Shown here: positions 35,608-44,273 of the stretch, in pieces
Layout: every line of letters begins with the position of its first letter
Position numbering within the stretch: the stretch's first letter is position 1
NCBI RefSeq assembly: GCF_008041835.1
Contig: NZ_VRYE01000014.1
Span: forward strand, 1 to 64,000
Reading direction: 5' to 3'
Source: Ectopseudomonas mendocina
GTDB taxonomy: Bacteria > Pseudomonadota > Gammaproteobacteria > Pseudomonadales > Pseudomonadaceae
Length of the DNA stretch: 64,000 nt
Made by a program: the position numbers and the translations under genes
Notes under the pieces: model-generated
What the model was told of the DNA's origin: nothing
Seen by the model: the letters and a program-made list of their open reading frames with translations, nothing else
Database searches by the model: none

Positions 35608-38501
35608 ACGACAACATCACGCTACGCCTGCAACTGCTCGGGCAGCTGTTCAGCCACAAAAATCTGTTGGCCTGGGGCGTGCTGGCGCTGGCGCTCGGCG
35701 CGACGCTGCTGGCCTGGGACAGCTTGCGCCAGAGCCAGAGCGCGTCCGCCTCACGCCAGCTCGAGCTCCTTGCCGACGAAATCAGCGAGGCCATCATCCA
35801 GCGCATGCATAACCAGGAAAGCATCCTGCTCGGCGGCGCCGCCCTGCTCGATGCCAATAAAGAGGTCAGTCGCGACGACTGGCGCACCTACGCGCGTCGA
35901 CTGAACCTGGAAGAACGCTACCCAGGCATCCAGGGCCTGGGGTTCAGCCAGGTATTGCCAGCCGAACAGCTGCACGCCTTCGAAACCGAAATGCGTGCCG
36001 AGGGCTACCCCAACTTCCGCGTGCGCCCGCTTGGCGAGCGTACGCTGTACAGCGCCATTCGCTATATCGAGCCTTTCACCAGACGTAATCTGGTCGCCTT
36101 CGGCTTCGACATGCTGTCCGAACCCGTGCGCCAGGCCGCCATGCTGAGCGCCGCACGCAGCGGCCAGAGCCGTCTGTCCGGCCGCGTCACGCTGGTGCAG
36201 GAAACCAATGGCAAGGTCCAACCGGGTTTGCTGCTGTTCACCCCGGTGTACCGGCACAACCAAGCGCTGGACACTCCCGAGCAGCGCCTCGCCGCGCTGC
36301 GTGGCTTTGTCTACAGCCCCTACCGCGCGCACGACCTGATGGACGGCATCCTCGGTGCACACCAACGTGACCTGGAGTTCGAGGTCTATGCCGCCCCCGA
36401 TACGGCTGCCGCCGACCTGCTTTACAGCAGCGCTGGCAACGCCATTGATACGCCTGCCGACGCCCAGCGAAAGCTGGAACTGTTCGGCCAGCGCTGGTAC
36501 CTGAACTTTCACTACGCCCCAGGTTTTCTCGATGCCGCCCATCGCGGCGAGGGCTCACTGCTGGCCTTGGGCGTCTGCATCAGCCTGCTGCTGTTCTTTC
36601 TGATCAGCAGCCTGAGCCTGCGCCGCGAGCAGGTACAGCAGTTGGCCGAGCGCATCACCGAATAGCTGCACCGCAGCGAAGAGCGCCTGGCGCTGGCGCT
36701 CAAGGGCGGCAATGACGGTTGGTGGGATATCGAGGTCAAGGCCGGCAGCTTCTTCGCCTCGGCCCACGGCTGGCAGATGCTCGGCTATCCGGAGCAGGGC
36801 CCGCCGGGTTTTGCCGATGCCCCCTGGGCCTGGGAAAAACTGGTGCACCCGGACGATCTGCCAGCAACGCGCGCCCGTCTGAAACATGCGCTGTCCACAG
36901 GCGCCAGCAACTTCACCATCGACTGTCGCCTGCTGCGTGTCGACGGCAGCGAACTGCCGGTGCTGCTGCGCGGCTACATCCAGCGCGATGACAAAGGCTA
37001 CCCGCTGCGCATCACCGGCACCACCATGGACCAGAGCGAGGCCAAGCGTATCGAGCGCCTCAAGAGCGAGTTCGTCTCCACCGTCAGCCACGAGCTGCGC
37101 ACACCGCTGACCGCCATCGCCGGCTCGCTGGGCCTGATCAATGGCGGCGCACTGGGCACGGTACCGGAAAGCATGCGCACCATGCTGGGCATCGCCCAGG
37201 CCAACAGCCAGCGTCTCAGCCACCTGATCAACGATCTGCTGGACATGGACAAACTGGAAGCCGGCAAGATGCAGTTCGACCTGCAACCCTGCTCGCTTGC
37301 CGCCCAGCTCCAGGAGGCACTGGACAGCAACCAGGCCTACGCCGACCGCCACCAGGTCAAGCTGCGTCTGCTCGACTGCGTAGCGGTTCGCGTACGGGTC
37401 GATGCCATGCGTCTGCAGCAGGTGCTGGCCAACTTCATCTCCAACGCCGTGAAGTACTCGCCGCCCGGCGCCGAGGTATGCCTGCGTGCCGAAGGTCGTG
37501 GCGCTCGCGTACGTGTCGAGGTCAGCGACCAGGGCCAAGGCATCGCCGCCGAATTTCGCCAGCGCATCTTCAGCAAGTTCTCCCAGGCCGACGCCAGCGA
37601 CAGCCGCAGCAAGGGCGGCACCGGTCTGGGCCTGGCAATCAGCAAGGAGTTGATCGAACGCATGGGCGGGCAGATCGGCTTCGACTCGGTAGAGGGCCAG
37701 GGCGCCTGCTTCTGGTTCGAGCTGCCCGCGCTGGCCGAAGCCGCCCTGTCCGCGGCCAGCGACGGCCGGCGCAGCCTGCTGGTGGTCGAGGACGAACCGG
37801 ACATCGCCAACCTGCTGCGCCAGTTGCTGGAAAATGCCGGTTATCGCGTGCGTCTGGCCCACAGCCTGGGCGAAGCACGCGCCCGTCTGCGTGAGGAAAT
37901 ACCCGCCGCCATCAGCCTCGATCTGCGCCTGCCGGACGGCGACGGCATGCAACTGGTACAAGAACTGCGCGCCGACGCGCGCTATCGCAAGCTGCCAATT
38001 CTGGTGGTATCGGCCGCCTGTGAGGAGGGCCGCCTGGCACTGGACGGCGTGCCCGCGCTGGACTGGCTGAGCAAGCCGATCGACCCGCAGCGCCTGCTCG
38101 CCAGCCTTGCTCAGGCCCTGCAGAATCTGCCGCAGAGCCCACGCGTGCTACACGTGGAAGATGATCACGATCTGCGTCTGGTGGTCGCCGAACAGGGCCG
38201 CGAGCTGGCCGAGTTCGTTCCCGCCGACAGCCTCGCCGAAGCGCGTCGCCTGCTCGCCGAGCAGCCTTTCGACCTGGTTCTGCTCGATCTCGGTCTGCCC
38301 GACGGCAACGGCCTGGAACTGCTCGACGAACTGCAACAGCAGCGGCCAGGGCTACCGGTGGCCGTGCTCTCGGCCAGCGAGATGGATGGCCATGAATTGG
38401 CCGGGGTGAGCGCGGCACTGGCCAAATCACGCAATGATGGACAACACTTCCTGCACATGCTCAACCGCCTGTTACCCGCCAAGGAGACCCGCCATGACTG
38501 A
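35604..38501 (+). pseudogene. CHASE-PAS hybrid histidine kinase with two receivers, split by in-frame TAG
   Basis: One continuous frame runs from the ATG at 35604 to the stop at 38499-38501, broken only by TAG at 36663-36665 (codon 354). Before it lie a membrane helix (about 22-40), a CHASE sensor domain (about 60-300) and a second helix (about 325-345). Directly after it, in the same frame, come a PAS domain, a HisKA domain with STVSHELRTP (His496), an ATPase domain, and two receivers with Asp773 and Asp895. A CAG to TAG change at a glutamine (ITE-Q-LHRSEERL) would explain it. As sequenced the gene yields a sensor without a kinase, unless the amber codon is read through or is a base error. 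The first internal ATG after the stop is 36777. Confidence 0.88.
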
Positions 38502-38880
38502 GCTCAAGCGCATCCTTCACGTCGAGGACGACCCCTCGATCCAGGCCGTGGCCAAGGTCGCTCTGGAAGCCGTCGGCGGCTTCCAGGTGCTGAGCTGCGC
38601 CAGCGGCCAGGAAGCGCTCGATCAGGTACAAGGCTTCGCGCCCGACTTCATCCTGCTCGACGTGATGATGCCCGGCATGGACGGCCCGCAAACGCTGGAG
38701 AGGCTGCGCGAACTGGTGGATATCGGTGAGGTGCCGGTAGCCTTCATGACGGCCAAGGTCCAGCCCGGCGAAGTGGCCCATTACCGCAGCCTGGGCGCGC
38801 TCGACGTGATCGTGAAACCCTTCGACCCCATGCAGCTCGCCGCCCAGATCCGGCAGATCTGGAGCCGACGCCATGGATAA
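38494..38880 (+). CDS. Single-domain response regulator
   Basis: The 128-residue protein is only a receiver: ILHVEDDPSIQAVAK, the phosphoacceptor Asp56 in FILLDVMMPGMDG, a Thr-Ala switch (MTAKV) and the lysine in VIVKPFDP. Stand-alone receivers act as phosphate shuttles in relays. The start at 38494 has AAGGAG upstream and overlaps the hybrid kinase by eight bases, and its own end overlaps the next gene by eight bases. It may carry phosphate between the kinases and the Hpt domain of the downstream protein. Confidence 0.9.
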   Translation: MTELKRILHVEDDPSIQAVAKVALEAVGGFQVLSCASGQEALDQVQGFAPDFILLDVMMPGMDGPQTLERLRELVDIGEVPVAFMTAKVQPGEVAHYRSLGALDVIVKPFDPMQLAAQIRQIWSRRHG

Positions 38881-40552
38881 ACACGACGGCAACGCCATCC
38901 CTCAGACCCTGCAAGAACGCCTGCAGCAGCTCGGCCAGCAGTTCGCCGAACGCCTGCGCCAGGAGCTGCCGCAACTGACGCAGCAGGGCGAGCAACTGCT
39001 CGAGGCCGGCGACGAGCAGCGCAGGCACCTGTTGCAGGCGCTACGCGACCAGCTGCATCGCCTGGCCGGCAGTGCCGGCACCTTCGGTTTCGACCAGCTC
39101 GGCCAGCACGCGCGGGAGCTGGAACAACAGGCCGAGCGCTGGCTGCAACACCAGCAACGCCTGCAGCATGAACTCGGCGAATTCATCGCGGCGCTGCAAC
39201 GCCTGGGCAACCAGACCTCCAGCAACACGGCACCCGGCGCAGTGCAGCAGCAGATACCACAGGCGCTGCGTGGAGACACCGAGTCCCGGCTCATCTACAT
39301 CCTCGAGGATGAAATAGCCGTAGGCGAAAACATGCGCCTGACCCTGAACAACTTCGGCTATCAGGCCGAGCACTTCAACTCCATCGCCGGCCTCGATGCG
39401 GCCCTGGAGCAGCAGATACCGGACGCGCTGATCGTCGACGTCAACCTGGCCAACGAAGACAGCAGCGGCCTGGACTACGCTGCACGCTTGCAGCAGCGCC
39501 TGGAGGTGCCCCTGCCGCTGCTGGTGCTGACCCACCAGGATGACTTCGCCACCCAGTTGCAGGCATTGCGGGCCGGGGCATTGGGTTTCTTCGCCAAACC
39601 GGTGGACATTCCGCAGCTGGAAAGCCGCCTGGAACGCTGCTTCGCCCAGCAGAGCGGCGAGCCCTACCGGGTGCTGATCGTCGACGACGACCGCGATCTG
39701 GCCAGCCGCTACAGCCTGGTGCTGCGCGATGCCGGCATGCTGGTGGAATTTCTTCAGGAGCCGGCGCAGATCTTCGAGCACTTGCGCAACTTCAATCCCG
39801 AGGTGGTGCTGCTCGACGTCAACATGCCGGACTGTACCGGCCCCGAGCTGGCGCAGATCATCCGCTGCAACGACGACTGGCTGCGCATCCCGATCATCTA
39901 CCTGTCGGCGGAAACCGATATCGGCAAGCAGATGAATGCGCTGATCAAGGCTGGCGACGACTTCGTCACCAAGCCGATTTCCGACAACGCCCTGGTCGCC
40001 ACCGTGTTCTCCCGCGCTCAGCGCGCACGTCTGCTGTCCAACGCCCTGGCGCGCGACAGCCTCACCGGCCTGCTCAAGCATGGCGACATCAAGGAGCAGG
40101 TGGCGATCGAGCTGGAGCGCGCACTACGCAGCGGCGACCGCGCCAGTGTGGTGATGCTGGATATCGATCACTTCAAACGGGTCAACGACGAACATGGTCA
40201 CGCCGCCGGCGACAACGTCATCCGCGCCCTGGCCAACCTGCTACGCCAGCGCCTGCGTCGGGTCGACAGCCTGGGGCGCTATGGCGGCGAGGAGTTTCTC
40301 GCGGTACTGCCGGACTGCACCCCGCAGCAGGCCAAGCAGATCGTCGACGAGATTCGCGAACGCTTCGCCGAGTTGCGCTTTATCGCCGATGGCAGCGAAT
40401 TCTCCTGCACCCTGAGTGCCGGTATCGCCGGCACCGATGTACACAGTGACGCCGAGCAACTGCGCGAGCGCGCCGACAAGGCGCTGTATGCGGCCAAGCA
40501 TGGTGGTCGCAATCAGGTGCAGGTGGCCGCCTCGGAAGAGCATCGCGGCTGA
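38873..40552 (+). CDS. Hpt-REC-REC-GGDEF phosphorelay diguanylate cyclase
   Basis: The 559-residue protein joins an N-terminal Hpt domain (about 10-115; HRLAGSAGTFGF, His62), a receiver (about 138-255; Asp189), a second receiver (about 268-390; Asp315) and a GGDEF domain (about 395-555) with RYGGEEFLAVLPD near 471 and an RRVD inhibition site. It has no membrane segment. As the last gene of the operon it is the likely output: phosphate from the kinases would switch cyclic-di-GMP synthesis. The final residues (EEHRG) are encoded inside a palindromic repeat, so the tail may be a late addition. Confidence 0.92.
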   Translation: MDKHDGNAIPQTLQERLQQLGQQFAERLRQELPQLTQQGEQLLEAGDEQRRHLLQALRDQLHRLAGSAGTFGFDQLGQHARELEQQAERWLQHQQRLQHELGEFIAALQRLGNQTSSNTAPGAVQQQIPQALRGDTESRLIYILEDEIAVGENMRLTLNNFGYQAEHFNSIAGLDAALEQQIPDALIVDVNLANEDSSGLDYAARLQQRLEVPLPLLVLTHQDDFATQLQALRAGALGFFAKPVDIPQLESRLERCFAQQSGEPYRVLIVDDDRDLASRYSLVLRDAGMLVEFLQEPAQIFEHLRNFNPEVVLLDVNMPDCTGPELAQIIRCNDDWLRIPIIYLSAETDIGKQMNALIKAGDDFVTKPISDNALVATVFSRAQRARLLSNALARDSLTGLLKHGDIKEQVAIELERALRSGDRASVVMLDIDHFKRVNDEHGHAAGDNVIRALANLLRQRLRRVDSLGRYGGEEFLAVLPDCTPQQAKQIVDEIRERFAELRFIADGSEFSCTLSAGIAGTDVHSDAEQLRERADKALYAAKHGGRNQVQVAASEEHRG

Positions 40553-40602
40553 AGCCGCTCCTACACCAGCACCACGCTCCGTAGGAGCGGGTTCAGCCGC
40601 GA
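40543..40602. repeat. Pseudomonas-type REP pair between converging genes
   Basis: TCGCGGCTGAAGCCGCTCC and GGAGCGGGTTCAGCCGCGA are near-perfect inverted copies with TAC and GTA at the inner ends. They overlap the last codons of the GGDEF gene and face the end of cysW. The same unit recurs singly at 49735-49760. It probably serves as a terminator for both strands. Confidence 0.8.
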
Positions 40603-40647
40603 TAGGAAATGAAGGCCCTAGACATCCACCACAAGCGGTCACCCTGA

Positions 40648-41475
40648 TCAGGCCTCGGCGCGTTGCATCAGCTGGCGCTGACGCCACTCCATGAAGGTTT
40701 TCAGGAACAGGGTGAGCAGCGCCATGCACGCCAGCAGGCCGGCGGCAGTGAAGGCCGCCGCGGGTTTGTAGTCGTTGTTGAGCTGGTCGACCAGCAGCGG
40801 CAAGGTCAGGGTCTGGTTGATGATGGTGCCGGACACCACCGACACCGCACCAAACTCACCGACCGCACGGGCGTTGGTCACCACCACACCATACAGCAAC
40901 GCCCACTTGATCTTCGGCAGGCTGATACGCCGGAAGATCTGCCAGCCGCTGGCCCCCAGGCACATGGCGGCGGCCTCCTCGTCCTGCCCCTGAGCCTGCA
41001 TCACCGGAATCAGGATGCGCGCCACATAGGGCGCGGTGACGAACACGGTGACCATGACAATGCCCGGCCAGGCAAACATCAGCTGCATGCCGTTATCGTA
41101 GAACCAGCGCCCGACGAAACTCTCCAGGCCGTAGACCACCAGGTAGCAGAGACCGGCGACCACCGGCGACACCGCATAGGGAATGTCGATCAGCGTGGTC
41201 AGCAGCTTGCGCCCGCGAAAATCGTAGTGCGTCACGCACCAGGCCAGGCAGATACCGAAGCACAGGTTCAGCGGCACGGTGATCGCCGCTACCAGCAGCG
41301 TCAGGCCGATGGCGTGGAGCATGTAGTCCTCGCCGAGGTTGCTCCACAGCAGATCCAGCCCGCCGGCCAGCGCCTTGGTGAAGATCAGCGCCAGCGGCAC
41401 CAGCAACATCAACGTGACGACCATCAGGCCGAGCACTACCAGCGCCCACTGGCGCCAATCCTGAGATTTTTTCAT
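40648..41475 (-). CDS. cysW: Sulfate/thiosulfate ABC transporter permease CysW
   Basis: CysW is one of two inner-membrane permeases for sulfate and thiosulfate. The 275-residue protein has six membrane segments and the ABC permease loop around EEAAAMCLGASGWQIFRRISLP. TNARAVGEFGAVSVVSG and LTLPLLVDQL match CysW of enteric bacteria closely. The start at 41475 overlaps the cysU stop as ATGA; a longer in-frame start exists at 41493. No cysA ATPase gene follows; the next gene converges on it. The ATPase must come from another cluster, perhaps the one entering at 61386. Confidence 0.92.
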   Translation of the reverse strand: MKKSQDWRQWALVVLGLMVVTLMLLVPLALIFTKALAGGLDLLWSNLGEDYMLHAIGLTLLVAAITVPLNLCFGICLAWCVTHYDFRGRKLLTTLIDIPYAVSPVVAGLCYLVVYGLESFVGRWFYDNGMQLMFAWPGIVMVTVFVTAPYVARILIPVMQAQGQDEEAAAMCLGASGWQIFRRISLPKIKWALLYGVVVTNARAVGEFGAVSVVSGTIINQTLTLPLLVDQLNNDYKPAAAFTAAGLLACMALLTLFLKTFMEWRQRQLMQRAEA

Positions 41476-42311
41476 CGACCTTGCCGTTGCCATGCGAACA
41501 GACGCCCCTGCACGACTTGCAGGAGGAACAGAAGAGTCAGCGACGCGAGCAGAATCACCGAAGCGATGGCTGCCGCCGCCGGGTAGTTGAACTCCTGCAG
41601 ACGGACGAAAATCATCAGCGAGCTGACTTCCGTCTGGTAGGGAATGTTGCCGGCGATCATGATCACCGCGCCGAACTCGCCGAGGCTGCGCACGAAGGCC
41701 TGCGAGCCGCCGGTGACCAGCGCCGGGGTCAGGGTCGGCAGGATCACCTTGCGAAAGGTCTGCATGCGGCTGGCGCCCAATGTGCGCGCGGCCTCTTCGT
41801 ATTCCGAACCGAGATCCTGCAGCACCGGCTGCACGGTACGCACCACGAAGGGAATGCTGGTGAACACCATCGCCACCACGATACCGGCGTAGGCGTAGGC
41901 CACCTTGAAGCCCAGCCACTGGCCGATCCAGCCATTAGGCACGAGAAGTGTGGCAAGGGTCAGGCCGGCCACCGAGGTGGGCAGGGCAAAGGGTAGATCG
42001 ACCAGCGCATCGACGATGCGCCGACCGGGAAAATCGTAACGGGTGATGATCCAGGCCAGCAGCAGGCCGATCACCAGTACCGCCAGGGTCGAGTAGAAGG
42101 CCGCCGAGATGGTCACCTTGTAGGTCTGCACCACGCGCGGATCGCTGATGGCGAACCAATATTGCGCCCAGCTCATGTCACTGACGTACAGCAGCAGCGC
42201 CGACAATGGCAGCAGGATCACCAGCGACAGGTACAGCACGCTGACGCCGAAGCTCAGGCCGAAGCCAGGCAGCAGCGGAGTCTGCAGGAAGAACAGCGTC
42301 GGTTTACTCAC
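41472..42311 (-). CDS. cysU: Sulfate/thiosulfate ABC transporter permease CysU/CysT
   Basis: The protein of about 279 residues has six membrane segments and the CysT/CysU pattern: [36 protein letters not shown], the ATPase-contact loop EEAARTLGASRMQTFRKVILP, and SLGEFGAVIMIAGNIPYQTEV. By eye it is nearer to enteric CysU than to the cysT at 62769. I chose the GTG at 42309-42311 (VSKPTLFF); an upstream ATG at 42359 would add sixteen residues without a clear function. It is coupled to cysW and lies 310 bases after cysP, a gap filled by repeats. Confidence 0.9.
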   Translation of the reverse strand: MSKPTLFFLQTPLLPGFGLSFGVSVLYLSLVILLPLSALLLYVSDMSWAQYWFAISDPRVVQTYKVTISAAFYSTLAVLVIGLLLAWIITRYDFPGRRIVDALVDLPFALPTSVAGLTLATLLVPNGWIGQWLGFKVAYAYAGIVVAMVFTSIPFVVRTVQPVLQDLGSEYEEAARTLGASRMQTFRKVILPTLTPALVTGGSQAFVRSLGEFGAVIMIAGNIPYQTEVSSLMIFVRLQEFNYPAAAAIASVILLASLTLLFLLQVVQGRLFAWQRQGR

Positions 42312-42380
42312 GAAAAGCTCGGCTCTACAAATGCAGTTGGCCGCCAATAAAGCGGCCAACGGACCATTACGATGCTCGCG

Positions 42381-42430
42381 TAGGGCGGGTGCAACCCGCC
42401 ACTCATGGCAGGCGGGTTACACCCGCCCTA
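42381..42430. repeat. Large hairpin repeat between cysP and cysU
   Basis: TAGGGCGGGTGCAACCCGCC and GGCGGGTTACACCCGCCCTA form 20-base arms with one mismatch around a ten-base loop. Each arm also contains a smaller palindrome. In the operon it could stop or slow transcription after cysP. Confidence 0.8.
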
Positions 42431-42432
42431 AC

Positions 42433-42601
42433 AGGCCGTTGAAAAACTACCTACGTTGGCAATACTGCGTTAAAAACGGCCTCGCGTGCGAGCCCAGTCA
42501 AAATGCTCATTTACAGCACGTAAACTGCGCTTTTTCGGCCGTTTTTGCGGGGCCGCCATCGGTATTGTCTTGCCTGCCTCGCCTACGTTTTTCAACAGCC
42601 T
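42433..42601. repeat. Dispersed palindromic repeat of about 170 bases
   Basis: The outer arms are AGGCCGTTGAAAAAC and GTTTTTCAACAGCCT; inner arms include TTAAAAACGGCC and GGCCGTTTTTGC. Related sequence occurs at 23265-23318 and in shortened form at 21229-21251. The size and internal symmetry suggest a miniature mobile element or a complex REP cluster. No gene lies inside. Confidence 0.75.
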
Positions 42602-42621
42602 GCTACGCCAGACCGGCGCGC

Positions 42622-43638
42622 TCAGCGCCCGGTCGCGAGAAGCTGGTCAAGAATACCACCGTTGTCGAAGTGCTTGGCAGTGATCTCGTCCCAGCTGCCC
42701 AGCACCTCGGTCGGGTTGATCAGGCGTACCGGGGCGAACTGCGCCTTGGTCGCTTCGACCACTTCCGGGTGGTGTACGCGGTAGTTGTAGCGGGTCAGCA
42801 GCTGCTGAATGTCCTTGCTGTACTGGAAGTCGAGGAAGGCCTTGGCCTGCTCGCGGGTACCGCGCTCGTCGGTCACCTTGTCGACGATGGCCACCGGGAA
42901 CTCGGCCAGTACGCTGACCTCCGGCACCACGATTTCCAGGTTGGCGGACTTGAACTCGTCACCCTTGGCGATGTTGATCACTTCCGACTCGAAGGTCAGC
43001 AGCACGTCGCCCTGGCCGTTCTGGGCGAAGGCTACGGTGGCGCCACGGCCGCCAGTGGGGAAGTTCTCGACGTTCTTCAGCAGCTTGCCGACGAAGGCCT
43101 TTACCTTCTCCTCGTCGCCATTGAATTTCTCGTTGGCGAACAGCCAGGCGCCCAGGTAGCTGTAGCGGGCGTTGCCGGAGGTCTTGGGGTTGGGGAATAC
43201 CAGTTTCACATCATCGCGAATCAGGTCATCCCAGCTCTTGATGTTCTTCGGGTTGCCTTCGCGCACCAGGAACGCGGTGGTGCTGTAGTACGGCGAGGCG
43301 TTGTTGGGGAACTGCTCGGCCCAGTCTTCACGCAGCAGACCGCGCTTGGCCAGGATGTCCACGTCGGTGACCTGGTTGAAGGTGACCACGTCGACCTTCT
43401 TGCCCTGAATGATGTCCTGCGCCTGGCGCGAGGTGCCGGCGAAGGACTGGATGATCTTCACTTCCTTGCCGCTCTGCTGCTTCCAGTGCTCGACGAACAG
43501 CGGGTTGATCTCGCCGAACAGCTCGCGGGCGATGTCGTAGGAGGCGTTGTGGAATGGGGTATCGGCGGCGGCATGGCTCAGCGAGCCAGTCAGCAGGGTG
43601 GCACTGGCCACGGTGGCCAGAACGATCTTCTTCAGCAT
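42622..43638 (-). CDS. cysP: Sulfate/thiosulfate-binding periplasmic protein
   Basis: The 338-residue protein has a signal peptide (cleavage near SHAAA) and a type II periplasmic-binding fold. NASYDIARELF, SFAGTSRQAQDII, VDVVTFNQVTDVDIL, FPNPKTSGNARYSYLGAW, GGRGATVAFAQ and YRVHHPEV match thiosulfate-binding CysP of enteric bacteria more than Sbp. The second binding protein of this window (61671) is of the Sbp type. It heads the cysP-cysU-cysW set on the minus strand. Confidence 0.9.
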   Translation of the reverse strand: MLKKIVLATVASATLLTGSLSHAAADTPFHNASYDIARELFGEINPLFVEHWKQQSGKEVKIIQSFAGTSRQAQDIIQGKKVDVVTFNQVTDVDILAKRGLLREDWAEQFPNNASPYYSTTAFLVREGNPKNIKSWDDLIRDDVKLVFPNPKTSGNARYSYLGAWLFANEKFNGDEEKVKAFVGKLLKNVENFPTGGRGATVAFAQNGQGDVLLTFESEVINIAKGDEFKSANLEIVVPEVSVLAEFPVAIVDKVTDERGTREQAKAFLDFQYSKDIQQLLTRYNYRVHHPEVVEATKAQFAPVRLINPTEVLGSWDEITAKHFDNGGILDQLLATGR

Positions 43639-43759
43639 CTATGGCGTCCTTCTTATCGCGAGAGGAACCTGCAGGCAGGCTATTTGATGGCGTGATTCTG
43701 CAGAAAAAACATATAGCTGAAAAATATCTTTTTATTTTCTTCTTATAACCGGATTCTAT

Positions 43760-43873
43760 TTGATCGTTCCTCACGCTCCGCGTGGGAATGCATCCTGAGA
43801 CGCTCCGCGTCAGATGCTGGTGCAGCATCAGAGCGCCCAGGCTTGGGCTCCCACGCTTAAGCGAGGGAGCCAT
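43760..43873. repeat. Dispersed GC-rich palindromic repeat family, copy 1
   Basis: GATCGTTCCTCACGCTCCGC followed by GTGGGAATGCA begins a block of short palindromes (GACGCTCCGCGTC, GATGCTGGTGCAGCATC, CCCACGC and GCGAGGGAG). The first 31 bases are identical, in inverted orientation, to the end of the block at 59484-59615. Confidence 0.8.
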
Positions 43874-43883
43874 CGGCTGCTGA

Positions 43884-44099
43884 TCAGAGTTTGGCGATGG
43901 ACACCTCGGTGGATTTGACGAAGGCGATCACCTCGCTGCCCACCTGCAGCTCCAGCTCGCGCACGGAACGGGTGGTGATCACCGACGTGACGATGCCGGC
44001 AGCGGTCTGCACGTCGATTTCCGACAGCACGTCGCCGATGACGATTTCCTTGATGTTGCCCTTGAACTGGTTACGCACGTTGATGGCTTTGATGGTCAT
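43884..44099 (-). CDS. ssuF: Molybdopterin-binding (TOBE/Mop domain) protein, likely SsuF
   Basis: The 71 residues are one Mop/TOBE domain: INVRNQFKGNIKEIVIGDVL, SEIDVQTAAGIVTSVIT and VGSEVIAFVKSTEVSIAKL. Such molbindins bind molybdate or related oxyanions. In Pseudomonas a gene of this kind, ssuF, ends the ssuEADCBF sulfonate operon. Remnants of ssuE, ssuD and lsfA lie just upstream on the same strand, so ssuF is the likely identity, here the only intact survivor. The gene looks unbroken and starts with ATG at 44097-44099 behind an AGGAGA sequence. Confidence 0.75.
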   Translation of the reverse strand: MTIKAINVRNQFKGNIKEIVIGDVLSEIDVQTAAGIVTSVITTRSVRELELQVGSEVIAFVKSTEVSIAKL

Positions 44100-44160
44100 G
44101 GTGTTTCTCCTGATGGTTCACTGATGTAGCCCAGATGCAATCCGGGAAAGTCGTGCGCCT

Positions 44161-44271
44161 GCCCTCTCTCCCCAAAGGGGCGAGGGAGCTATCAGGTGCC
44201 GTCGGAATACCTAGCGGCACGCTTTGGCTCCCCTCTCCCATTCATGGAGAGGGGCTGGGGGAGAGGGCGCT
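44161..44271. repeat. Imperfect palindromic repeat between ssuF and the ssu remnant
   Basis: GCCCTCTCTCCCCAAAGGGG at the left and CCATTCATGGAGAGGGG with GGGGGAGAGGGCG at the right pair imperfectly around TGCCG/CGGCA. It lies between gene remnants and resembles generic intergenic repeats of pseudomonads. Confidence 0.6.
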
Positions 44272-44273
44272 TT

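Noticed and set aside
42148..43695. 515-codon plus-strand frame across cysU and cysP
   Set aside because: It lies opposite two clear transporter genes and across a repeat; its product is low-complexity Val-Leu-Gly-Gln sequence.
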